From positions 1 to 14,744 of the forward strand of contig JBKPDY010000041.1 of NCBI GenBank assembly GCA_046728155.1: a DNA stretch of 14,744 nt, in the 5' to 3' direction. Positions 1 to 7,929 of the stretch are shown here, in pieces (position 1 is the stretch's first letter; the number at the start of each line of letters is the position of its first letter). Source of the stretch: CAWDLX01 sp046728155. GTDB taxonomy: Bacteria; Actinomycetota; Actinomycetes; Mycobacteriales; Micromonosporaceae. Position numbers and translations under genes: made by a program. The notes below the pieces were generated by a model. That model ran no database searches and was not told where the DNA came from. It saw only the letters and a list, made by a program, of their open reading frames with translations.

Positions 1-745
1 CGGCCTGTTCGCAGCGGGTGCGGACCTGCTCGAAGTCCGGAGACACCGGCGGGACCGAGGTACGGATCACATCGTCGACCCCATGCAACAGGAACGTGTC
101 CTCCGCGTCAGCAGGCGCGACTGGTCGCAGGGTGATCACTCCGTCGGTGAGCTTCCCGGTGGCGCGTGCCCCGTCGTAGCCGGGTAGATCGGGAAGGCTG
201 CGCGGGGTCGATGCATCCGGATCGCCGGCCAGCCGGGCCCAGACGACGAGGTCGAAACGGCTACCGTCGGGTGCCGACCCGCTGCGCCGTTCCAGACCTT
301 CCCGTCCGAATCCGGCGGCGATGGCCACCCGTTGGCTAGGCGTGTTCTCCGGTTGCGTCCGCAGGGTGAGCCGGGCGAATCCCTTCGCGAAAGCGTGGGC
401 AGCAAGCATCCGGCTCGCCGTCGTCGCCACTCCCCGGCCGCGCGCCCACGGGGCGACCCAGTAGCCGATCTCGCCGTTCCCCCCGGTGTGTGCAGTCGCC
501 CCGGCCGCGCCCAGCACCCGGTCGCTGGCCGGGTCGGCGATCGCGTATCCGGCCCCGCCCGCTGCGAACGCGTCGGCGCTGCCCGTACGGATCCAGAACA
601 GGGCGTCGTCGCGGGTGTACGGCCGCGGCAGGTTCGGCAGGAACCGCTGAAGCAGCTCATCGTTACATGCGGCGGTGAGGTCATCGGCATCGTCGTCGCG
701 GAACCGGCGCAGGACCACACGGTCGCCGGTCACGAGATCATCCAT
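1..745 (-). CDS. Tandem-domain GNAT N-acetyltransferase (RimJ/RimL type), partial
   Basis: The 3' end lies outside the window; 248 codons are visible. Residues 1-172 form a complete GNAT domain of the RimJ/RimL type: a beta1 opening (VTGDRVVLRRFRDDDADDL), then an acetyl-CoA-binding motif A around residues 91-107 (IGYWVAPWARGRGVA, with the R-G-R-G-V-A pyrophosphate loop), then a motif B region around 134-150 (NTPSQRVAIAAGFGREG). After a linker, residues from about 198 open in the same way as a second GNAT domain (LTDGVITLRPVAPADAEDTF), so this is probably a two-domain acetyltransferase. Such enzymes transfer acetyl groups from acetyl-CoA to amines, often protein N-termini or small molecules; the substrate cannot be read from the sequence. 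I chose the ATG at 745 because GGAAGG lies 8 nt upstream; the ATG at 751 would sit almost on top of that site. It is divergent from secA. Confidence 0.85.
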   Translation of the reverse strand, partial: MDDLVTGDRVVLRRFRDDDADDLTAACNDELLQRFLPNLPRPYTRDDALFWIRTGSADAFAAGGAGYAIADPASDRVLGAAGATAHTGGNGEIGYWVAPWARGRGVATTASRMLAAHAFAKGFARLTLRTQPENTPSQRVAIAAGFGREGLERRSGSAPDGSRFDLVVWARLAGDPDASTPRSLPDLPGYDGARATGKLTDGVITLRPVAPADAEDTFLLHGVDDVIRTSVPPVSPDFEQVRTRCEQA

Positions 746-948
746 TGCCATGTCCTTCCCGACCGGTGTCGTCCATCACCGCCGATCATGCCGGACCAGC
801 GGCGAATTAGGTCGATCTTCGGGCTTCCCCCGTGACGCGTACCATGAAGATTCGTCCTGTTCCGGCGGCGCCCCGGTGGCTGCGGGGAGGCGGTCATGCG
901 CGAGCAGCGCATACCATGGGTCGCGGCAGGTAACGTAGGGAGTGCTCA
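746..948. promoter_or_regulatory. Divergent intergenic region between GNAT gene and secA, with inverted repeat
   Basis: This 203-bp gap must hold the promoters for both divergent genes. It contains a perfect inverted repeat at 896-912 (ATGCGC, 5-nt spacer gagca, GCGCAT) about 37 nt before the secA start, followed immediately by TACCAT (912-917), a possible -10 element. A second TACCAT occurs at 840-845. No convincing -35 hexamer sits at the right distance from either one, so the promoter assignment is weak. The repeat could be an operator or a leader hairpin. I see no coding signal here. Confidence 0.35.
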
Positions 949-4038
<3,090 letters not shown>

Positions 4039-4087
4039 GGTTGTCCTCCTCCGGCTGGGCCTAGGCGCTCTCCGACTGCTCCGCCCA

Positions 4088-4495
4088 TCACCGTGGACAC
4101 AAGAGCCGCAGGGACGGGAAGTACGTTCGGTACCTGTGGGCGTCTCGGGTCAGTAACTGGTATCCAGCGATCGCGGCATGGGCTCCGATGTAGAAGTCTG
4201 GCAACGGCGTTGACCTCGCCCCACCCCGTCGGCGATAGGCGATGAAGGCCTTACCCGCCAGGAAGCCAGCTTCGTATGGCAGCGGGACGCGCGCGAAAGT
4301 CTCTGGAGGAACGGCGTCGTCAAGGTCCTCGATGCCTGCGAACCCGATAGACACCTCGGCGTAGATGATCGGGTTGATGGCCAGCTGACCTTGATCGGCG
4401 GCATCGAGGAGCGCTCGCTCCGACCAGCGTGACCACTTCGGATCTTCGGTGGCGACGTCGAGTAGGACGTTGCTGTCGACAAGCGTCACTGTCAT
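4088..4495 (-). CDS. vapC: VapC-type PIN-domain ribonuclease toxin
   Basis: The 135-aa product is a compact PIN domain, as expected for a VapC toxin, a Mg-dependent endoribonuclease that cleaves specific RNAs when its antitoxin is lost. The acidic active-site residues are in place: D7 in LVDSNVLLD, E47 in YAEVS, D100 in LPDFYIGAHA and D118 in LLTRDAHRY. The ATG (4495-4493) overlaps the antitoxin stop as ATGA, so translation is probably coupled. The gene is convergent with secA, with only 49 nt between the two stops and no obvious terminator hairpin there. All catalytic residues are present, so the toxin looks active. The RNA target cannot be predicted from the sequence. Confidence 0.93.
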   Translation of the reverse strand: MTVTLVDSNVLLDVATEDPKWSRWSERALLDAADQGQLAINPIIYAEVSIGFAGIEDLDDAVPPETFARVPLPYEAGFLAGKAFIAYRRRGGARSTPLPDFYIGAHAAIAGYQLLTRDAHRYRTYFPSLRLLCPR

Positions 4496-4725
4496 GGTTG
4501 CCGGGTCAAGGCAAGGATCTCGTCGGTTGTCATCCGGCCTTGTGAACGTCCCCGCAGCCGCGCGACCATCCGGTCGCCGCGCCGACGATCGGGCCGCTCG
4601 ACGCGACGGAGCTGGACCGAATCATCATCCTGCACAACGAACTCAACTTCCGTATCGGGCAGGAACCCGAATCGCTCCCGGATCTCGGCGGGGATCGTCA
4701 CTTGTCCCTTGGTGGTCACACGCAT
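4492..4725 (-). CDS. vapB: AbrB/MazE-type antitoxin paired with the PIN toxin
   Basis: The 77-aa product opens with the classic swapped-hairpin AbrB/SpoVT DNA-binding fold (MRVTTKGQVTIPAEIRERFG, then a beta strand VEFVVQDDDSVQLRR). Its basic C-terminal half (RPDRRRGDRMVARLRGRSQGRMTTDEILALTR) is where VapB-type antitoxins normally bind and wrap the toxin. A longer open frame extends upstream to 4923, but the start is set by AGGAGGA (4737-4731) lying 5 nt before the ATG at 4725. The extension would also run through the operator palindrome. Binding to that palindrome, alone or with the toxin, is the expected mode of autoregulation for this family. Confidence 0.93.
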   Translation of the reverse strand: MRVTTKGQVTIPAEIRERFGFLPDTEVEFVVQDDDSVQLRRVERPDRRRGDRMVARLRGRSQGRMTTDEILALTRQP

Positions 4726-4739
4726 GGTGTTCCTCCTAC

Positions 4740-4761
4740 GTAATACTAGTAAGAGTATTAC
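4740..4761 (-). promoter_or_regulatory. Palindromic operator/promoter of the toxin-antitoxin operon
   Basis: A perfect 8-bp inverted repeat, GTAATACT-N6-AGTATTAC, lies directly upstream of the antitoxin ribosome-binding site. A second palindrome, TACTAGTA (4744-4751), is nested inside it. The AT-rich composition stands out in this GC-rich region. Read on the minus strand, the element includes -10-like hexamers: TAATAC (4760-4755), with TTGTGA 15 nt upstream, or TAGTAT (4748-4743). Operator and core promoter would therefore coincide, as expected for an autorepressed toxin-antitoxin operon. The symmetry is read directly; its role is inference. Confidence 0.75.
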
Positions 4762-4937
4762 CACATCCTCCGGATTCACAATGGCGTGCTGCGGCACCGC
4801 CATCCCAACGCAACGGCGAGCCGGTCGACAGGCGGGCGTTCGCGAGAGCGCCGGGAGCGCACCGCCGGGAAGGGCCGCCGTCGGGGGATGGACGGCGACC
4901 CTCACCGGTCCGAACCGGTCCACCGCCGTGCGGGTGG

Positions 4938-4965
4938 GCCGATCGGGCTTTCAAAGCGGATCGGC
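4938..4965 (-). terminator. Nested hairpin, candidate terminator after the Rv3235-family gene
   Basis: GCCGATC (4938-4944) pairs with GATCGGC (4959-4965). Inside it, GCTTT (4947-4951) pairs with AAAGC (4953-4957), leaving a small internal loop. The structure lies about 110 nt past the minus-strand stop at 5075 and before the toxin-antitoxin promoter, so it could separate the two transcription units. There is no U-tract; intrinsic terminators in actinomycetes often lack one, but that also makes the call uncertain. A protein-binding site is the alternative. Confidence 0.45.
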
Positions 4966-5029
4966 GGAGTGGACGGGGCGTTCTCGCCGCGGGTGTTGGG
5001 AGTTGGTACCCAGAGCGCCCACCGGCCCA

Positions 5030-5038
5030 TTATCCACA
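5030..5038 (+). promoter_or_regulatory. Consensus DnaA-box 9-mer TTATCCACA
   Basis: An exact match to the DnaA box lies in the non-coding gap, centred in a small inverted repeat CCATT-N6-AATGG (5027-5042). A single box outside an origin could be a titration site or a DnaA-responsive regulatory site, or could occur by chance. A second exact copy lies at 14298-14306, within the helicase gene. Confidence 0.4.
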
Positions 5039-5074
5039 ATGGACGCTCCGGGAGTCTGTATCGGTGTGTCTGAG

Positions 5075-5815
5075 CTAGACGATCTCCAGGTGTGCGCACA
5101 GCCAGCGGTCGTGGACCCTCTCCATCCGGAACGCCATCGCGGCGCTGGCGGACCGACGGCTCAGGACGGCCACGACTTCGGCGACGGACTCGGTCACCTG
5201 GCAGATCTGGACCCGCCGCAGCATCAAACGATCTCCCGGTGACCGCTGCGCCGAGCGGCTCCCGCGAGGCGGTGGTGCAGGCTGCGCCCGCCCGATGATC
5301 AGGACGCGACCGCTGAGCGCTGCGGCACCTCGCAACGCTGGCGACGCACGCGCAACCGCCCGACCGCGAAGGTGATCGTTGATCCGATCGAACCGGTCAG
5401 GGCGGCACTGGTGACGCATGTGGGCGGCCGGACGGTAGCCGGTGACCACCTCACGGAACGTCGAGATGAACCGCATCGTTGCCATTCGAAGCTCGGCAGA
5501 TGTCGAGAGCGAGCGAGGCTGTGCGCAGTCAGGTGCATCGTTCTGCTCCGTCGCCTTCGTGTCGTTGACCGCTTCGAGTGGCGCGTGGGCGCCGATCGAA
5601 GACCCCGCCGGGATGGACCTGGTGCGCCGTTGCGGAGCGCCAGCTGGTCGAAGTCGCACGGGCAAGGGTGGCGCCGTCATCAGCGGCGGTTCCACGCCGG
5701 CCGCGGACCACTCGTCATCGCTCGGAGGTTCGGTTCTCGGCATCGGAACGACCCTGACCAATGTCTGGGGCTCGCGCTCGAGCAGCTCCGAACTGGCGCT
5801 GGCTGCGGCCGACAT
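5075..5815 (-). CDS. Rv3235-family protein
   Basis: The 246-aa product resembles the actinobacterial Rv3235 family, which has no established biochemical function. The N-terminal third is low-complexity and rich in Pro, Arg and Ser (MSAAASASSELLEREPQTLV...PPLPVRLRPAG). The C-terminal half carries the conserved part: a helical segment MRFISTFREVVTGYRPAAHM, then a beta-rich tail (MLRRVQICQVTESVAEVVAV...AMAFRMERVHDRWLCAHLEIV). The ATG at 5815 follows GGGGAGG with a short 4-nt spacer. The HTH gene lies 138 nt upstream on the same strand. The gap between them holds two copies of the 10-bp tandem motif and a candidate promoter, suggesting a separate, regulated transcript. In M. tuberculosis, Rv3235 and secA1 (Rv3240c) also lie near each other, which agrees with this neighbourhood. 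The family call comes from memory of its C-terminal pattern. Confidence 0.8.
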   Translation of the reverse strand: MSAAASASSELLEREPQTLVRVVPMPRTEPPSDDEWSAAGVEPPLMTAPPLPVRLRPAGAPQRRTRSIPAGSSIGAHAPLEAVNDTKATEQNDAPDCAQPRSLSTSAELRMATMRFISTFREVVTGYRPAAHMRHQCRPDRFDRINDHLRGRAVARASPALRGAAALSGRVLIIGRAQPAPPPRGSRSAQRSPGDRLMLRRVQICQVTESVAEVVAVLSRRSASAAMAFRMERVHDRWLCAHLEIV

Positions 5816-5830
5816 CCTGCCTCCCCATCC

Positions 5831-5850
5831 TTGCGTTTGCCTTCGTTTGC
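5831..5850 (-). promoter_or_regulatory. Tandem 10-bp motif, site A (upstream of Rv3235-family gene)
   Basis: Two adjacent 10-mers, TTGCGTTTGC and CTTCGTTTGC on the plus strand, are followed by CTCCA. On the minus strand the unit reads GCAAACGAAG, then GCAAACGCAA. The site lies 16-35 nt before the Rv3235-family start. The exact helical-turn spacing suggests head-to-tail protein binding on one face of the DNA. Confidence 0.6.
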
Positions 5851-5861
5851 CTCCATCGACA

Positions 5862-5891
5862 TTCGTACACGATCGGCCGCCGTGATCGCAA
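5862..5891 (-). promoter_or_regulatory. Candidate promoter of the Rv3235-family gene
   Basis: On the minus strand, TTGCGA (5891-5886) is followed after 18 nt by TACGAA (5867-5862). Both are imperfect matches to the vegetative -35 and -10 elements. The promoter would lie between tandem-motif sites B (upstream) and A (downstream), which makes a regulatory role for those sites plausible. Confidence 0.35.
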
Positions 5892-5896
5892 GACTC

Positions 5897-5916
5897 TTTC
5901 GTTTGCTTTCGTTTGC
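5897..5916 (-). promoter_or_regulatory. Tandem 10-bp motif, site B (perfect repeat)
   Basis: TTTCGTTTGC occurs twice without a gap, again followed by CTCCA as at site A. It lies 66 bp from site A and just upstream of a -35-like TTGCGA, the position expected of an activator, although a repressor is equally possible. Confidence 0.65.
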
Positions 5917-5953
5917 CTCCAAGTTCCCATAGGCCGGGGCGCGGATCAGCGAG

Positions 5954-6181
5954 TCAGTCCTCGCCGTGATCGACCAGCGGATTGGTACGAACGAACTCGG
6001 CCGTTTCGTCGTACTTACGAGAGATGTACTCCTCAAGCCGCACACGTTCGATGCGCCACTGGCCCCGCCCACCGACCTTGATCGCCGGCAGTTCGCCGCT
6101 GCGTACCATGTGATAGACCTGCGAGGCGGAGACTGCCAGTTCCTCAGCGACCTCCTGCATCGTGAGGAACCGGGAAGCCAT
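5954..6181 (-). CDS. Small excisionase/BldC-like helix-turn-helix DNA-binding protein
   Basis: The 75-aa product is a single winged HTH domain of the MerR/excisionase (HTH_17) type. The helix-turn-helix is FLTMQEVAEELAVSASQVYHMVRSGELPAIKV, the wing is GGRGQWRIE, and a helix RLEEYISRKYDETAEF closes the domain. Proteins of this size and fold include BldC, a developmental regulator that binds direct repeats head to tail. Here the target may be the 10-bp tandem motif found upstream of this gene and its neighbour. The ATG at 6181 has no Shine-Dalgarno site. Instead TATGGT (6193-6188, minus strand) ends 6 nt before it, so the transcript is probably leaderless. It is divergent from the DUF6912-type gene. 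A phage excisionase is the alternative reading, but no integrase is near, so a chromosomal regulator is more likely. Confidence 0.9.
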   Translation of the reverse strand: MASRFLTMQEVAEELAVSASQVYHMVRSGELPAIKVGGRGQWRIERVRLEEYISRKYDETAEFVRTNPLVDHGED

Positions 6182-6187
6182 GCCGCG

Positions 6188-6228
6188 ACCATACCTCGGA
6201 TCCTTCGGTTTGCCCTCGATTGCCTTTG
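6188..6228 (-). promoter_or_regulatory. Leaderless promoter of the HTH gene overlapped by tandem motif site C
   Basis: Site C (6204-6223) has two 10-bp-spaced units, TTCGGTTTGC and CCTCGATTGC, and a partial third (CTTTGC). It is a weaker copy of sites A and B. It covers the place where a -35 element would lie for the -10-like TATGGT at 6193-6188. The ATG starts 6 nt after that -10, matching leaderless initiation, which is common in actinomycetes. The overlap suggests autoregulation of the HTH gene. The site also lies in the shared region upstream of the DUF6912-type gene. Confidence 0.5.
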
Positions 6229-6284
6229 CACGGCTGATTGCTGTGAGGATCTGCTAGGTGTACGACATACCGAAGGAGGCACGC

Positions 6285-6788
6285 GTGGCCGAGACCCGCG
6301 TCTATCTGCCGGCGACGCTGCCTTTGGTAGCGAAGCTGTACGCCGATGGGCAGTTGCACATCCCACGTGGAGCGTCCGCGCACGCAGTCACGCCTGGGCT
6401 ACGGGAGTGGTACGCCGAGGGCGACGAGGAGGAGCTCGAGTACGTGGCGTTCACCCGCGCGGCACAGGATTCGCTGCATCTTCTTCGCCATGACCCCAGC
6501 GCACCCCGTCGCCGCGTGGTGGTCTCCGTCGACCTGCCGGCCGAGCCCTTGGGCCGGAAACTTGGCTCCAGCGCGGTGACGGTGAACGATCCGATCGCCA
6601 TGGCCGCCGTCGCCGCGGTCCATGTCGACGGGAAGTCGGCCGAAGCGGACGTAGCGGCCGCCGCCGAGGTCGTGGAGGCTGCGGCCGCCGGCGACGCCGA
6701 CGCACAGTTCACCATCGACAGCGCCGAAGACCACGAACTGGAGTGGTACGACGTTACCGAGATCGAGGCCCTGCTCGCCAGCGGCTGA
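6285..6788 (+). CDS. DUF6912-type protein of unknown function
   Basis: The 167-aa product matches my recollection of the actinobacterial family now called DUF6912. Typical features are the opening ETRVYLPATLPLVAKLY, the segment HAVTPGLREWYAEGDEEELEYVAFTRAAQDSLHLL, a central strand RRVVVSVDLPAE, and an acidic C-terminal half (ELEWYDVTEIEALL). No catalytic motif, membrane segment or signal peptide is visible, so it is probably cytoplasmic. I chose GTG 6285 because AAGGAGG (6273-6279) sits 5 nt upstream; an in-frame GTG at 6258 lacks such a site. The gene diverges from the HTH gene and converges on the membrane-protein gene, with 14 nt between their stops. A possible promoter is TTGCTG (6238-6243), 17 nt, TACGAC (6261-6266), a weak match. 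Confidence 0.82.
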   Translation: MAETRVYLPATLPLVAKLYADGQLHIPRGASAHAVTPGLREWYAEGDEEELEYVAFTRAAQDSLHLLRHDPSAPRRRVVVSVDLPAEPLGRKLGSSAVTVNDPIAMAAVAAVHVDGKSAEADVAAAAEVVEAAAAGDADAQFTIDSAEDHELEWYDVTEIEALLASG

Positions 6789-6802
6789 GGCCGCGGCGGT
6801 CG

Positions 6803-7729
6803 TCAGGTCTCGTCATCCGCCTCGGGGGGCCGCTGCAGCGTCCGTCCGACCGCGACCATGGCGACGATGGCGCCCAGGAACGCGACGGTCAGCGCCTGAT
6901 TGAGTCCGGACCCACTGACGATATTGCGTACCATCCGGTCGGCGTCGGAGAGTTGACCGCCGAGGCCGGACAGCCCCGAGCTGGCCAGGAAGCTCAGCCC
7001 GAGCCCGACCAGGAGGATCCCACCTGGAAGTGCACCGGCGAGCGCGAACGACGGCCATCGCGGTGCGTCGACGCGACGGCGCAGGTAGAAGTATGCGGTC
7101 AGCCCGACGATGATGCCTTGGACGATCGCGGTGGCGACCGACAGCCATGAGGCCGCACGTACCTGCGACGTGGGGTCGCTGGTGCCGCCGAACAACGACT
7201 TGAGCGGTGACTGGAACAAGCCGGCGATGATCCCGATGACGAAGACCTCGAGCGTTCCGGTAACAGCGGCGGCCAGAACCGGTCGCGGCAGTACGGCCGC
7301 GACGCCGCCGATGGTCGCAGCGGCACCCAGTGTCGCGGCGAGAACGGCGATCGACGAGCCATCGCCGTACCTGAGCAGAATGAGCCCGACCGTGATCAGA
7401 CCGAGCACCGCGCCACCCACGCTGCCGGCGATCGCCCGCCTGACCCCCGCCGCGGCCGGCCCGGCTACGCGCAGCGCGGTGGTCGCGAGTCCCACCGCGG
7501 CTCCGGCGAGAAGGCTCGCGTAGACGACGGTGGGCAGCACGAGCGAGATGGCACTGGCCAGCTGGCCGGAGTCGTCGCGGTTGACGATGATCAGGCTGTC
7601 GGACAGACGGAGCGTGGCGGCGAGCCACAACAGACCCAGCAGCAGCAGGATGGTCACCTCGAGACCGCCCGGACCAGGGGGAGCCTGGTCCGTGGCCTCG
7701 GAGTCGAGCATCGGGGTCTTGTCAGCCAC
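6803..7729 (-). CDS. Multi-pass membrane protein of unknown function
   Basis: The 308-aa product has about eight hydrophobic segments long enough to cross the membrane. They begin with VTILLLLGLLWLAATLRL (near residues 25-42) and end with LTVAFLGAIVAMVAVGRTL before a short acidic tail (PEADDET). An acidic, Pro-rich cytoplasmic N-terminus precedes the first segment. No transporter, peptidase or enzyme motif is recognisable, and I cannot assign a family. The start is taken as GTG 7729, but it has no clear ribosome-binding site, so the true start could be an internal codon. The gene diverges from pruA across about 200 bp and converges on the DUF6912-type gene. The composition is typical of actinobacterial integral membrane proteins, and the intact frame with an even spread of hydrophobic segments supports it as a real gene. 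Confidence 0.8.
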   Translation of the reverse strand: MADKTPMLDSEATDQAPPGPGGLEVTILLLLGLLWLAATLRLSDSLIIVNRDDSGQLASAISLVLPTVVYASLLAGAAVGLATTALRVAGPAAAGVRRAIAGSVGGAVLGLITVGLILLRYGDGSSIAVLAATLGAAATIGGVAAVLPRPVLAAAVTGTLEVFVIGIIAGLFQSPLKSLFGGTSDPTSQVRAASWLSVATAIVQGIIVGLTAYFYLRRRVDAPRWPSFALAGALPGGILLVGLGLSFLASSGLSGLGGQLSDADRMVRNIVSGSGLNQALTVAFLGAIVAMVAVGRTLQRPPEADDET

Positions 7730-7929
7730 GGTCTGGATCCATCTCGTCGGTGCGTCGGGCCGGCGCGGTTGCGACTGCTACGCAAGCGACGGCGAGGTCA
7801 TCCTCGCCTCCGGGCTCGCTCCGCGGCTGCCCAGAGTACGCGGCGCAGCGGCACCAGTTCGGGCCGGCCCCGGCGTGAAAGGATGGGGGTCGGACTCGCC
7901 GAGGATGTCGAGACAGGCAGGAGTTGGAC
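7730..7929. promoter_or_regulatory. Divergent intergenic region upstream of pruA with two inverted repeats
   Basis: Two inverted repeats are visible. GGCGAGG-TCAT-CCTCGCC (7791-7808) has perfect 7-bp arms. TTGCG-N7-CGCAA (7769-7785) has 5-bp arms. They lie 120-160 nt before the pruA start and could be operator sites for a regulator of proline catabolism or of the divergent membrane gene. No convincing -35/-10 pair stands out. Confidence 0.4.

Larger units (their letters stand above)
4726..5074. other. Non-coding stretch between toxin-antitoxin operon and Rv3235-family gene
   Basis: No frame across these 349 bp shows a convincing protein. The short open frames are Arg/Pro/Gly-rich and lack both good ribosome-binding sites and recognisable motifs. 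What can be seen is the antitoxin operator (4740-4761), a direct repeat of ACCGGTCC at 4904-4911 and 4914-4921 (10-bp period), a nested hairpin at 4938-4965 and a consensus DnaA 9-mer at 5030-5038. Confidence 0.6.

Noticed and set aside
136..720. A 194-codon minus-strand frame in the GNAT region
   Set aside because: It is out of frame with the GNAT domain on the same strand and is Arg/Pro/Ser/Thr-rich; the GNAT frame carries the clear acetyl-CoA motif.
4726..4923. N-terminal extension of the antitoxin up to 4923
   Set aside because: It would place the operator palindrome and the strong AGGAGGA site inside the coding region; the 4725 start is far better supported.
5030..5038. Chromosomal replication origin
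   Set aside because: Only one DnaA box lies in the gap, with no cluster of boxes, AT-rich unwinding region or dnaA/dnaN neighbours.
5372..5932. Plus-strand open frames across the Rv3235-family gene
   Set aside because: They lie antisense to a recognisable family member, lack good ribosome-binding sites and would run across the tandem motif sites.
5831..6228. CRISPR-like array from the repeated GTTTGC units
   Set aside because: The units are 10 bp and adjacent in pairs, with no 28-37-bp repeats, regular spacers or cas genes.
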